Shown: piece by piece, positions 22,151-35,261 of the stretch
How positions within the stretch are numbered: position 1 is the stretch's first letter
How the letters are laid out: each line of letters begins with the position of its first letter
Source of the DNA: Thinopyrum elongatum
Lineage: Eukaryota; Streptophyta; Magnoliopsida; Poales; Poaceae
NCBI GenBank assembly: GCA_011799875.1
Contig: CM022298.1
Coordinates: 497,715,180-497,779,179, forward strand
Length of the DNA stretch: 64,000 nt
Direction: 5' to 3'
Translations under genes and position numbers: made by a program
Notes under the pieces: model-generated
The model's database searches: none
Told to the model about the DNA's origin: nothing
The model's input: only the letters and a program-made list of their open reading frames with translations

Positions 22151-24743
22151 TCGCAACCGTTGAAGAGTAATTTTGAATATGGTGAGACACATCGTGTTGT
22201 TTTTCTAATAAAAACACAGAGTACTCGTACTGATCTATTTGTGTGTTTGTACTAAGGTATTTTTCACAGTAGTTTTGAATGGTTCCGAAAAAAGAGTATT
22301 TGAATGGATGTCTGTATGATTTTGTACTGAGCGTGTTTTCACATACTAGACTTTACTCTGTATTTTCGGTATAATTTTCCTCGTAACTTCTCAATGGTAT
22401 AATCATGCCCGAACTTGCATAGTTTATACCGTTGAACTGAATGATATTTTTAATAAAACAAAAATGTTTTGTGTTTTCTTTTGAACTCAATATTGTTTTG
22501 CGACGATATTTTGGACTTCTCTCATTTTACCACTTGAACTTTTACCATTTTGAATTTCCATGGTTTTTTTTGTTTGAGCTTTTTTTCCAAACTTATATGG
22601 GACATCGTGTTCAACTTTTTTCTATACTTATATGCTAGTAATAATAGAACATTTCCCATACAATTTTTGTCCATTCATGGACATCAACCAAAATAGGCAG
22701 GAGAGATCACTATCGAACTCATCATTGTTTTCGATCGAACTATTGTGTTCTTCATTTTTTGAACTATATATGCTAGTAACATGAACTTTCCAATACAATT
22801 ATTTTATCCATTCGTCAAAGCAAAGAAATAGTGATCGAGTCCCCAAATCCATTTCTTTCTCATGATAGGGAAGCAACCAGGTCAATTACATTATTTGCTG
22901 AAAACCCATTTCATTTCTTTACAGTACCCACTATACCACTAGACACGTAACACTTACCTAATTATTACAGTACTATGTTATTCCAGTTTCATGTAATTTT
23001 AAATATTAATACTGACAACTATTCGATCCAGTTTCCTTTACATACAAGATTCATTCAGTCCTACACAAGTAATACCCGACCACCTTCACTTGAAACAACT
23101 AGCAGCCACAATCTGCTGCAAGTCAACTGGAGCACAAACTCCACCTCTAAAACAATCTGGTGTCCCATTTTGTTTACCATATTCATTTACATTACATTGC
23201 CTAAAAAAAATTCCATCCAGCTAGTTCAGTTCATGTCAAGCATCATCAAGCAACATGATCACGTGTGGAAGACGATGGGCGGCTCGCGCACGCGGGCTTG
23301 AACTGCTCGCCTGCTGCCACTGATGGCTATCAATCATGCAAAATCTTGACCAAAAAATCACATTTTTCACATGAAAACCAAACTCTTGAACTTGCTCCAC
23401 GTCAATCTTTGAACCTCCTACAACAACAGTATATATATCTTACATCATTTTTCTCTCTTTGTTCAATCATGCACCCAAAAAATTAAAACACAACAAAATA
23501 CCAGTTGTTTGGCTCCCAAACCTCCTGCATATTTTTTTGAACTGATGTTCTTTTTGTCATTGTACTGTTGTTGAACGAACCACACCGCTGCCAAGTCTGC
23601 ACCCTTCAAGTACCTGCATGAGTACAATTTTTTTAGACCATAGTACAAGATAGTAAGGTTGCAAGTTCAAATTGTCAATGGACCAAAACATGTTTAAACA
23701 CAAAACATGCATACATGTTTGATATGCAGCAAAACCTCAGCTTTCTCGGGTTTCTTTAGTGAGCCACCTCGGCTTTTTCTCTCATTGATTTTTTCTTCCT
23801 CTTAAACTTATGTTCTTTTTTGAGTCTGAACTGGTGTAGATTTTTTTTTGCTCAACTAGGGGTAGACTTTTGGTTAGTACACGCACAACCTGACAAGGCA
23901 ATGTACAAGTTCTTGTAAAAAGAACAACCAAGTTCATGTATAGTAACATTTATAAGTTCACAATGAAAATGATACGACGGCTCATGGGCACTTTCACTTG
24001 GATCCACCAGCTACTCTAGAGGTCTGAACTGAAACAATACATTTGACCAGAAACTATAACAAGAATTTGAACCAAAGTAAATTTATTAATTGAACTGAAC
24101 TAAAAAATGAATTTAGTAATCGAACTGCTATTTTTTTTTGTGTACTGAAGAACTGCTGCAGGTCATACAAAAAATATACTAGAGAAAACCGGAGATGTGT
24201 GGCGGCGCCGGTGCAGCACGGCGTCATCGCCAAAGAAGCAGCACGAATTGCTAGAGAAAACTGTATGTGCTTTTTTTATGAACTGAAAAAAGCTCTTGTT
24301 TATTAGAGAATTGAAGAAATAAATATTGGGGCCCACTGTAATGCATATATCCACAAATTCAGACACCAAAACTAAAGAAAATAATAGAACATAAATTAGA
24401 GAATGTTAAATTTCACACGTCTCAGTTTTTAGCATCACTTCTAAATTTTGTTTTTCACAGCTATCTAATCTTCAACAAATTATCTAGTGGACCTATCGTT
24501 CTTGTCAAAAGTAATCAACATGAATGATCTTCACCGGTCACCATTTTACTCAAACCATCACACTCATATGAGCTTTCCATTCAAGATTTCCTGTCCTATC
24601 TTCTTCTAAACAAATTGAGGACTTGAACCACATTTGTTTTGGAAGCTATACTGAAAAGCTACAACATATACTACTTTACAGCAAGTAGCTTTCGAACAAA
24701 ACATAATTGAAAGTTGCAAGCATTTGAATAGGAGGAAGTCCAG

Positions 24744-24823
24744 CTCAGCTGCAAGCATAAGGTCAATCAGAGCATCAGAATAAGTACACTCAGCTGCAAG
24801 CATAAGGTCAACCAGAGCATCAA
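24744..24823. repeat. Two-copy tandem duplication, period 45 bp
   Basis: CTCAGCTGCAAGCATAAGG and following bases at 24744-24778 recur at 24789-24823 with one mismatch (AATC versus AACC). It lies inside the CACTA element. Confidence 0.85.
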
Positions 24824-24974
24824 AATTGATGTTTTCCAATATTCTCATTTTTTCAAACTTTCCCAATTTTCACCCTATGAACTTCAAGTTTTTTGTTCAT
24901 TCAACTTTCTGGGTTTCCCCAAGTGTACTCTCTCACAGGATTGCTGTGAGAGAGTGGTATCGATGCACGCAGAG

Positions 24975-25066
24975 GACTACCATTTGCGCTCAACTTGGAT
25001 CGCTGCCAGCAACCGAGGTGGACTACCATCAGCGCTCAACTTGGATGGCTGCCAGCAACCAAGGTG
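24975..25066. repeat. Two-copy tandem duplication, period 46 bp
   Basis: GACTACCAT...GCGCTCAACTTGGAT...GCTGCCAGCAACC.AGGTG at 24975-25020 recurs at 25021-25066 with a few substitutions. It is within the CACTA element. Confidence 0.85.
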
Positions 25067-26613
25067 GACGGGCTGGTGGTGGTGCCTTTTTTTGTAAATC
25101 AAAGCTCCTACATTATGCTATACTTTCATGCAGTTCTTCACTTAAACAATATTGTAACAACCAACATAAAAAAAGTTTGGGAAAATCTCTCATGTTATCT
25201 TAATTTATGTAGTGTTGTCCGCAACAGAAAATTGTGCTACAAATTGTGTTAGACCATTCCGCAGAAATGCCCAGAAATCCAACAAAGAATATGTTAGTAC
25301 AATGCAAGTAGTACAAAGGGGAAAACCATACATGCCAGAGACTCACTTCAGAGAGGAACAAAATAGTGTCAGAATTATTATTTTCCCTACATGCTACATT
25401 TGCATCAGAACAAAATAGTGTGTCAGAACCATCACACTTCACAAATACATCATATATGTAATGGACATCACTACTCGTCCTTACATGCTTCTACAATTTG
25501 AATCGGCATATGGAACTTTGTCGTACTATTTTACAAATTTTTCTTTTGTTTTATTATACTTATTTATTGTTCATCTCCAAACAACTACTCTGAACTCTGA
25601 ACTTTTTTGGAGCTCTAAATTGGGCGGGAAAACAGCAAACTCTTTTCTCATTCATTGATTTGCAAAAAAAAAAAAACTCCTTTCTTTCATTTTCCCACGC
25701 AATAACACAAGCACCACAATGGTAAGACCAAAGCTACAGAACCATACCTTTTCTTCAGGTAGCTACTACATTGAGCATTCAACGTGAACTTGTGATAAGC
25801 AAGCACAAAATCATGTAGACAAGAAACGGAATTGTTTGAGACTTTTTCATGTACACGCATACAGGAAATCATAAAAAGTACAACGGTCTACGTACGGGCA
25901 TCAGGCCAACTGCTGGTCGGAAGTGTCATTTTCATTTAGGAGGGTGCAGGCAACCTCTTGGCCCTCGTGGCCGAGGGTAGAGGTGACAATCTCAAGCCCT
26001 GTGGTGCCCTGGGAGCTCGCCTAGTGGAGGAGAGTGAGCATCCAAAATTCCACATCAAGGGGCCGTAGAGCTTAACTCCCCTTTAACAGAAGATCATTTC
26101 AGAAGAGAAGGAGAGGCGGATAGAAAGAAGCTTGTCCAGCTGGGCATAATCCTTGATGAAGATTAGTTTTTTAAGTAGCTAGCTAGTTCATCTTATTAGT
26201 TGATGATGATCGAGTAACTAGAGTACTTGAGTGAACTTTTGTGAAGTTTAATATCAACTTGTTGAGTTCATGAGCCTATTATGTAATGATTATCTATTAA
26301 GTAAGTACCTAGTGTTGATGAGTATATTGTGTTCAGTAGTACCTATTAAGTAAGTAGCTAGTGTTTATGAGTAATTTTTTTTATTACCAAAAAAGCATTT
26401 GCTGGCGTTGGACGAGAAGGCACGCCAGAGTTATGATGAACTTAGTGCTGGCACTGGACTGGTGATACGCCAGCACGATGTAGGATATTGCTGACGTGTC
26501 CTCCAACGCCACCACTACCTTTTAGCAATGGCGTCATATTAGTGACGTTGTGTGTCTACACCAGCAAGGCTGTTTTTGGCACGCCATACCTTGGTTTTTC
26601 TCTACTAGTGTAT

Positions 26614-28614
26614 TAAGAATAAACATTTAGACTTAAGAATTGGGCATTTAATGACTACACCTCATTCTTCCCCAAGGAATAGATTTTTGCAATCATATTA
26701 ACCCCTTCTCTCACTACTTTTTGGGTTAGCGTTCCGCGTCCTCCTTGATCCTTACCTCCTACTAGATTGATCTACAGGATCCTGGGTACCTACATGGCCT
26801 TAGATCGAGAACAAGACAAGAGACAACTCCATTGCAATCGGACATATACATAATGTCAAATATACAAAGTCATTTCAATGATCCCTTGCACAAATACATT
26901 GGTTTTCAAACCCTTGGCTGAATCCATTGTCTTACCGAATTACTCACACACGACGATCGGATCATAATATTAACTCATTGAAGACGACATAAAGATGATT
27001 GATTGATTGATAATATATCTTACAATAGTTGCCAGATGTGATACACCAATTATAAATGATGATGGTGGCGCTGGCTATGGAGATGAGATGGTAAATGGGG
27101 GCGGCTAGGGTTGGAAGATGGTTCTGGTTCTCCGTTTCACGAATGGTGCTCTCCCTATTGGGACTTAGGTGTCTACACCTTTATATAAGTTGACCAGGTG
27201 GACCTCCTGGTGCCGACGGCAAGCAGTATGACCGCTAGTACGAGCGGCTGTGGCCGTACTAGGCGTCGTTTTGTGCTCTATTGACTTTGGTGCGCCTCCA
27301 ATTTCTTCTTCTATTCCACCTAACTTCTTGTTTCCGTATATGTGATGATTCCTTCCAAGTATAGACCCTTTTCTTGCGGAAACACATTAAACAAAGGACT
27401 TTGTGATCTTTCGCACTGATTAGTTATTAGTACCGATATCAGAATGATTTTTTTGAATATTCCAGGATTACCTAGTTTAAACAATGGTGTGATGAACACA
27501 AAAATATCACTCATCATAATTTTATTTCTTCACATGCGTGTCACGAGTAAAACATGCTTGTTGGAGCCATATGATTTCTCATTAATTTAGTTGACATACG
27601 TGTCAAATCATGTAATTTATTACTATGAAGATAGCAATAGTTAGAGTGCGAATACATGATGGCGACAATTTATGCGACGATGGACCCTTGCAGAAACTGA
27701 ACACGAAGGTGTTCTTCGACAAAGAAAAGTGAAGGAAACAAACCATGACAAAAAAGTTTAGTCATGACAGCAAAAACAGACTGACATGACACAGTTTTCT
27801 AAACTATTGCCTTGGTAGCGTTTTCTGCTGAAAACTGCCACGGTAATGGTTTTCTGCTGACAAACTGTTGTCACGACAGACTTTTTGCAAAATTGCGTGA
27901 AGATGAAATGGACTTCTTAACAGAAGGGGCTATACCATGTCACTAAATTATGAATGGCCTATGATGTTAGTCTCTAGTATGCACCTTATTTGATGTGTGA
28001 TGGACGTGTTTGATCCCTCACTGAAATATCAAGTAGTTAGTGTTCGACCAAGTATAGCATTGTCTGGAATACATGTCATTTCAAGGTGCGCCATGTCACA
28101 TGGGTACAACAAACTTAGACGGACACAAACGCAGCAAGCGCCTTGAGTACGGAACAGGCACATCAAAAGATGAATAAGAGTCACATAGATATATGATTGG
28201 AAAGTTGGCTTACCGGTCTAAGTATTACGCCATCCGTGATGTCACATCAATGACGTTGTAATTGAGACGGATCTTGAATCACTAGTAATTAACTATGAGG
28301 GACCTTGGTTTTAGTGGGAGCAAACTCTTATTAAATTTATTTTTTGACTATAAATCTTAATAAAATTTGTTAATTAGAATTGTAATTTGAATCATGTCTA
28401 ACTATTTACATTATCATTGTAAAATAAATGCACACATTTTCACCTTCCCTTTTGAATTTGACTAACTCTTCCATTTCAACCTATTGCTAGGGTATTTTTC
28501 TCTCAATAAATGGTAGATTTTATTAACTTAAAATGGAGTATCAAGAGAATACAAACACAACGACGACCTACAAATTTCTAGGATGTGTTGCTATGGTATT
28601 GGACTTGGAAGAGC
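26614..28614. other. Unassigned, possibly an LTR or promoter-like remnant on the minus strand
   Basis: On the minus strand a TG-start (TGATGAGTGATATTTTTG at about 27516) is followed about 330 bp later by a TATA-like TTATATAAAGG at 27179-27189 and then CCATCTCATCTCCATAGCC-type leader sequence. This would fit an LTR promoter or an old gene promoter. There is no ORF with a domain and no matching end was found. 27600-28614 shows nothing recognisable. Confidence 0.3.
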
Positions 28615-28617
28615 TAA

Positions 28618-30632
28618 GGGCATCTCCAATGGCGACCTACAAATTTCCTCCCGCATCCGTCCGCAGACAGGGGGGACCAGTCCGTGGACACGGATGCAGG
28701 AGCCGGCCATCCAACGCTGCCCCCACACATCCAGCCTCCTTATTTTTTTTAAAGCCCGCAAGGCCAAATAGCAGCATACATAGATTTCAAACGTTCAAAT
28801 AGCCGCATACATAGAGTACAGATGTTCAAATAGTCGCATGCAACAGTAGATCAAATTTAAACAAGTTCAAATTACATTCCAACATTTTTATCCCCTTTAA
28901 CCGCTCACTGATGCTCAATCAAATCTTCCTTCATCTGCTCGTGAGTTGGTCGATGCCGAATTTGTTGATGCATTTGGATAAACTCTTAAAATGTGGTCGG
29001 ATTCTGGTCTGGAAGTTCGATAGGATCATCCATGTTCTCAAATTCTTGAGCTACGAGAGCATCCTCACCCTCATCCTAGACGATCATGTTGGGCATGATC
29101 ACACAACATGTCATCACCTCCCACAAGGTCTCCAGTTGTTTAACAGGTCCACGAACAACTACAAAACGGGCTTGCAGAACTCCAAATGCCCTCTCGACAT
29201 CCTTTCTAGTTGCTTCTTGTCTTCGGGCAAAGTGAGACTTTTTTTGACCAATTGGGTTAGAGATGGTGCTGACAAAGGTAGCCCACCGAGGATGGATACG
29301 TCAACCAGATAGTAGCCCATGGTGTACTCATGTCCATTGATAGTATAGTGGCAAGGAGGAGCTTTTTCCTTCAGTCTGCCTCACAAAGAACGATGATCGC
29401 TGCATCACATTGATGTCATTGTGAGACGTGGCATGCCAAAAAAAGTGCCAAATCCAAAGATAATGTGATGCAACTGCTTCAAGAATGATGATGAGCTTCT
29501 TTCATGACCCTGATATTGCCCTCATAAAGTCTTTGGGCAGTTCTTCCATTTCCAATGCATGTAGTCAAGGGATCCAAGCAAACCTGGCCACCCCCTTGCT
29601 TCTGAGATTGCCAAGAGCCTCTCGGTGTTTGCCATAGTTGGTTCTCTCAGGTACTGAGGTCCAAAAACCTTGATCACAGTAGTTGCAAACCTGACCATGG
29701 CATCTCCGCATGTGCTCTCCGACAGTAGGTACTCGTCCCACGAATCAGCGACCGTGCCATATGCAAGCATCCGGAGTGCGGCCGTGCACTTCTGGTAACC
29801 AGAGAACCCAATCGTTCCCACGACATCCTTCTTCAAGATGAAGTAGTCATCATAGGACCGGATGCCATGGTACAAATGATCGAAGACAGTATTGCGCATC
29901 CGAGAACGCCGACGAAAATGGTCAGTGAAGAGTGCATCAGGGGCAAAGTAGTCGGCCATCAGTGTCAAATGGCCGCGCGCCCTATTGTGGTTGAGCACTT
30001 GATGATCCTTGATCGATCCCTTGAAATTGAGAACATTCTCCTCCGCACGCTCCATGTCTTGAAGGACTGCCTGCATCATCACCGTCTCATCCGTGTAGTC
30101 CTCCTCGTCAGACGAGCCATCAGATGACTCAACATAATGCTCGTATATGTACCTTCAAATTAGAATCCATTGCTTGAAAGAAGAAGGAACAAGTTTTTTA
30201 GCTTCGACAATTCATCGAACAGTTGCCCGACATGTTGAGTATAGCAGTAGCGGATGGTACCTGGCAGGGCGGTCAGAGGAGATGGGTTTAACGGCGACGG
30301 AGGAGACACGGGGTGAAGCCCAGCTGGAACGCTGGAGGTGACGGAGATGTAGAGTTCAGGCAGGGCTATTGCGTGGCAGCCGGGGTGGTGGAGAAACTCC
30401 GCTCTTCGTTGTTAATAAAACGAAGACGAAGGCGTGAGACAAAGAAGTAAGGTGAGAAAATGGGGAGGATGGAGGCGCAGGGTCCGAGAAGGGTTTTGGG
30501 TGGGCTAGGGTTATCGGAGTCCTACGTGTCTGCTGTCAGAACTCCTGCAAGCCCTTCATGTTGGATGGCTTTCGCGGTCCAAACGTGCTCCGAAGTATAC
30601 TGGTGGTTTGAGGGTTCACCTTGGAGATGCCC
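28618..30632 (-). mobile_element. PIF/Harbinger transposon, decayed
   Basis: The termini are GGGCATCTCCAATGG (left) and its counterpart ...CCTTGGAGATGCCC (right), giving a 12-bp perfect inverted repeat, GGGCATCTCCAA. A TAA target duplication flanks it at 28615-28617 and 30633-30635, as is usual for Harbinger elements. The element is 2015 bp and contains a broken transposase gene on the minus strand. The Myb-like ORF1 is not visible, so it is an internally deleted derivative. Confidence 0.88.
28900..30082 (-). pseudogene. Harbinger DDE transposase (HARBI1/ALP1-like), broken
   Basis: The open part is 30082-29522 (186 codons). It carries the N-terminal DNA-binding and hinge region with conserved stretches VLNHNRARGHLTLMADYF, GTIGFSGYQKCTAALRMLAYG and AISEARGWPGLLGSLDYMHW; the Asp in the last is the first of the catalytic DDE triad. 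A TGA at 29522-29524 ends it. Downstream in the same frame, family sequence continues in pieces (GQYQGHER, then PPCHYTINGHEYTMGYYLVD near 29330) with further stops and frameshifts, down to about 28900. The transposase would cut and move elements with these termini. This copy cannot make a full enzyme. The left limit of homology is approximate. Confidence 0.8.
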
Positions 30633-30717
30633 TAAGTGAGGTCTTTCGTTTAGTTCTTTCTCACGAGACATGTTCAGTTTATAAGTCTACAACAACAACT
30701 AAAAAGCCCGACTGTTT

Positions 30718-33700
30718 AGGCTATTTTGTGCTGGGTCTCTCTCGCAAGGCGACTCTGAAGGCGATCTAGGGTTTTGACCGCCAGCGGCGGCGGCTGCCTA
30801 TCCTATGTCTGCCCTGGTAGGGATCATGGGTCTCTCTTGGGAAGCTAGCTTGATGCCATGACGAGAGGAGGAGAAGAGATGAGTTAGGTGGGCTGCTGTT
30901 GGCCGTGGTCTGGTTTTCTCGGCTGCTTTCAAGGATTAGGCGACTAGTAAAGTTGACGTACCAGCACGCTCTAGCATAGCTGGTTTTTCTGTCCCGGCAC
31001 AGCCCCGTTGCTTTGCAAGGTGGTGTGATCGGTTTCTTGTCCCCCCGTATCTGTATGTATACGGTAGGTTTTCTGGATTCGGCGACTCCCCTAGAGTGTG
31101 TTCGCCGGGAACAATGAAACTCATATGTTGGAACTGCCGCGGCATGGCCAGTGCCGCGGCTGAAAGGGCGATTCTGGATGTCCAGAAGCAGTGGGGGCCG
31201 GACGTCGTCTTCCTGTCTGAGACGCATCTGAACAAAGCTAAGGCAGAAAAGCTTAGGAAAAAGTTGAAGATGGACAATATGGAGGTGCAGGAAAGTAATG
31301 GTGCGAGTGGTGGTTTGCTTTTGTTTTGGCGGAGACCATTGACAATTCAGCTCAGAGATAAAGATAAGAATTTCATAGATGTAACCGTGGGTGATGGCAC
31401 GGATGAGATATGGAGGTTTACAGGGTTTTATGGTGAGCCGAAGTGGGAAGACAAGCATTTATCATCGACATGCTTACGTGATCTACATCAGCGAATAAAC
31501 CTCCCGTGGATGATAGCTGGTGACTTTAATGAGATATTATACTCCCACGAAAAGGAGGGCGGTGCACCGAGGCCGATGCACATGATGCAAAAATTCCAAG
31601 ATGCACTTGTTGATTGCGAACTGGAGGACCTGGGATGTAATGGTGATCTATATACTTGGAGAAGGAGGAGGCTCAGAGAATGACTCGATAGAGCAGTATG
31701 TAATGGACAGTTCCATGGGCTCTTTCCTGATGCAAAGGTCACTAATGCGGCTCATCCAAAGTCTGATCACAGACCAATATTTATTAATACTAAGGGAGAT
31801 GTGGAGGTGGACCACCGGCGAAGCCATCAGAAGTTTTTTGAATCAAGATAGCTACAGGAAGAGAATGTAATGCAAATTGTGTCTGAAGCTTGGGACCGAT
31901 CTAACCCATCGGCACCAATTGCAGAACGCACAGCTAGTGTCCACGCCACCATGCATGAATGGGATCGCTCGATCCTTAAGGCGCCCCATCGGCGATTAAA
32001 GGAGCTCAAGGCGGAGTTGGAGTTGCTGCGGTCAGGCCCTCTCACTGACGAGTCGGGAGACAGGCAGCGAGTTTTGCTAATGGAGATAGAAGAAAATCTG
32101 GAGAAGGAAGAGATCTACTTGGTTCAACGCAGCCGCGCAAACTGGCTTAAATTCGGTGATCGGAACACTAATTTCTTTCATAATTTTGCGTCGGCTAGAA
32201 AGAAAAGAAATTACATCAAGCGCTTGCTTGATGATTCTGGCGTATGGAGAGAGGACAATGAAGCTATGCGTACCTTGATTAGTGAGTACTTTCAACATCT
32301 TTTTTCTGCAGAAGTTGATGTACCAGTGATGAATGTAATTAATAAAGTTAAACGGTGTGTTACGGATTATATGAACGACTCTCTTATGGCACCGTACACA
32401 GAAGAGGAGGTTAGGAAGGCCCTTTTCAGTATAGGTGATTTGAAAGCACCGGGACCAGACGGATTACATGCTATCTTCTATAAAAAGTTTTGGCACTTGC
32501 TCGGAGGAGATCTAACAAAGGACGTTCTAGCGGCTGTCAATACAGGTACAATCCCGGAAGGTTGGAACTCCACTACTATTGTTTTGATACCCAAAGTGGA
32601 CAACCCAGAGAAAATCACCCAATTCAGGCCTATCAGCTTATGTAATGTGGTATATAAGGTGATCTCAAAAATGCTCGCGGCACGTCTGAAGGTATTTCTT
32701 CCAGATATCATTTGTGAGACTCAGAGCGCGTTTGTTCCAGGGCGCATTGTCACTGATAATGTTATAGTGGCAAATGAGTGTTTACATATGATGAAGAAAA
32801 GGAAGAAGGGGAAGTTTGGAACATGTGCGATCAAGCTAGATATGCACAAAGCATACGACTGAGTTGAGTGGGTATTTTTGGAGGCCATGTTGACTAAGTT
32901 GGGATTTCATGCTCAATGGATTCAAATGGTCATGTCTTGTGTAAGATCGGTTGAGTACAAGGTCCGCTTCAACTCAAATGAGACCTTGCCGTTTTCACCA
33001 ACGAGAGGTTTGAGACAGGGGGATCCCCTCTCTCCATATCTGTTTCTTTTATGTGCTGAAGGACTGTCTACTCTTATTACCCATGAGGAGGAGGCTGGTA
33101 ACTTGAATGGTGTGCAGGTGTGTAGAGACTCCCCAAAAATCTCTCATTTACTTTTTGCTGACGATTCTCTTATTCTCATGAGAGCAGATGCCCAAAATGC
33201 AAACACCCTACGTGGAATATTAGATGAGTATTGTTCAGCCTCAGGCCAATTGGTGAGTGAAGCAAAATGCTCTATATTCTACAGTCCTAACACAAATGTC
33301 GAGGTGAAGGCACAAGTGTGCCAAACTCTGAACATCATGACTGAGTCTATATCAGACAAATATTTGGGTCTACCATCCATGATAGGGGTGGACCGTGTTG
33401 ATTGTTTTAAACACATTATAGAAAGAATTCAAGCAATGATGAATGGATGGAAAGAGAGAACTCTCTCATATGGAGGTAAAGAGGCTTTGCTGAAAGCGGT
33501 GGCCCAAGCCATCCCAACTTATGCGATGAGTGTATTTAAATTCCCAAAGAAAATTTGCAAGAGAATCACTGATGCAATGTCGCAATTTTGGTGGGGTGAT
33601 GAGGAGAACCAACGAACGATGCATTGGTTTGCTTGGTGGAAGATGTGTATTCCAAAGGAGAGAGGAGGTATGGGATTCCGGGATATTCATAGTTTTAATC

Positions 33701-35244
33701 TGGCAATGTTGGCAAAACAGTGTTGGAGACTAATTGAGAACTTTGGTTCCTTATGTGCACGTGTTCTAAGAGCAAGGTACTACCCTACAGGAGACCTTTT
33801 GAACTGTCAATTGAAGAAGGGGTTGTCTTATGTGTGGCAAAGCATTTGGTCTGGCATTCAAACTTTTAAGAAGGGCTATATTTGGAGAGTAGGCAATGGA
33901 GACAAGATTAATATATGGGATGATTGCTGGATCCCAAACAGTGCTTCCAAGAAAATATTAACAATAAGAGGGAACCAAGTACTTACTAAAGTGAATGAGT
34001 TAATTGACCCAACTACAGGAGAATGGGATGAGATGTTAATCTGGGAGAACTTCTGGCATATTGATGCAGAGCGCATATTACAAATTCCGTTGTTTCATGT
34101 GGAGACGGAGGATTATGTTGCATGGCACCTCACGAAGAGCGGAGTATTTTCAGTGCGATCTGCCTATTACAAGCAATGGGAAGTGAACTATGATACCGAG
34201 GAAAGCGGTCTGGCCTGCTATTCCACGGCGCCCACCCAGTTTGGAGGAATTTGTGGAGTTTGAAAGTACCAGCAAAAGTTAAAAAATTTATCTGGAGATG
34301 CTTGCACAACGCCATTCCATGTTAGAGTACTCTGATGAATCGCCATGTTGGGACTGTTTCCCAATGCTCATTTTGTCCAGATGGGGCGGAGGACTTATCT
34401 CATATGTTGTTCAAGTGTGCAAGATCACAGGCAGTATGGGAGGCTCTGGGAATCGCACCTGATATTACTTTCGCTACAATGACTGATCGGTCAGGTTCAG
34501 CGGTCCTAGATTTTATTCTCTGCGATGGTTCTTATCGGCGATGCTACTCTGGAGTGGTTGAATTACCGGAGCTTATATTGATAGCATGCTGGTTTTTATG
34601 GTGGCAAAGAAGACAGTTTGTGCGAGGAGAAGATATATTGACACCAGGAAGAACATCACCTGATGTGGTTGCCCTAGCGCTGAACTATGTTCGTGGAACC
34701 GAAGTTAAAATCGCACCCAAGATAAACAAGTGGCCGGCGTTTCTCGCGGGGCAGCTAATTCTAAATGTGGATGCATCATTCACAGAGGGCGACTATGCAG
34801 GATCATGTGGAGCTGTTATCCGTGATCACCGGGGGTCCTTCATAACGGCATCCACAGTGAGATTAGAACACGTAGCTGATGTGTTTACGACAGAAGCGGC
34901 AGCTTTGCTCGAAGGATTGAAGCTAGCAAGGGATACGGGATGCTATAACTTGGTGGTGAGATCGGACAATACCACGGTGGTGGATGCACTAAACCACAAT
35001 GGAGGTTATTCTATGGTGGCAGCGCCGGTCATTGATGAATGTCGAAATAATCTAGTAGATTTCGGGAGGGTTACTATTGAGCATTGTATTAGAGAGTCAA
35101 ACTTTGTAGCTCATGAGCTGGCTAGATGGGGACGTGTTAACAATCCATCTCTTTGGATTGATGCCTCGCCTGATTTCATTGTGAAATTGCTAGCAGACGA
35201 TGTATCTGTCATTTCATTAATAAAGTAAGCCTTTCCGTCAAAAA
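30718..35244 (+). mobile_element. LINE (plant L1-type) retrotransposon with target duplications
   Basis: The body is bounded by direct repeats AAAAAGCCCGACTGTTT (30701-30717) and AAAAAGCCCGACTATTT (35245-35261), 17 bp with one difference. The right one merges with the poly(A) run at 35240-35249. This is the hallmark of target-primed reverse transcription. The 5' part (30718-31113) is a GC-rich leader without a recognisable ORF1 (RNA-binding gag-like protein with zinc knuckle). ORF1 has therefore been lost, or this copy is an internal-deletion derivative. ORF2 follows. About 4.5 kb in total. Confidence 0.9.
31114..35228 (+). pseudogene. LINE ORF2: endonuclease, reverse transcriptase, RNase H (interrupted)
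   Basis: The natural start is ATG 31114, giving MKLICWNCRG. The N-terminal endonuclease has FLSETH and MIAGDFNEIL. Reverse transcriptase motifs follow: LKAPGPDG, TQFRPISLCNVVYKVISK, QSAFVPGR, AIKLDMHKAYD, RGLRQGDPLSPYLF and FADDSLIL. Next is a zinc-finger RVT-type region (WRCLHN; CSFCPDGAEDLSHMLFKC), then an RNase H domain (LNVDASF, TEAAALLEGL, VVRSDNTTVVDAL). Lesions are TGA at 31681, TAG at 31849, TGA at 32860, a frameshift near 34200-34232 and TAG at 34323. The first three stops fit CGA to TGA and TGG to TAG transitions. The enzyme normally nicks DNA and copies the RNA into it. This copy is dead but recent enough to align almost throughout. Confidence 0.92.
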
Positions 35245-35261
35245 AAAAAGCCCGACTATTT

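Larger units (their letters stand above)
20673..26610 (+). mobile_element. Non-autonomous CACTA (EnSpm) transposon, both ends present
   Basis: The left end starts CACTAGTGGAAAAAGTGC and the right end finishes TTTTTCTCTACTAGTG, whose complement begins CACTAGTAGAGAAAAA. A 3-bp duplication TAT flanks the element (20670-20672 and 26611-26613), as expected for CACTA. Both subterminal regions carry GTGCTGGCGT/ACGCCAGCAC copies in both orientations (left 20690-20920; right 26398-26590). The interior is mostly AT-rich, and no TNPA or TNPD transposase domain is visible in any frame. A GC-rich patch at 21215-21295 could be captured sequence. Length 5938 bp. It would depend on transposase supplied elsewhere. 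Strand is arbitrary. Confidence 0.9.

Noticed and set aside
31096..31113. LINE ORF2 start at 31096
   Set aside because: That codon is GTG. The ATG at 31114 starts the conserved MKLICWNCRG.
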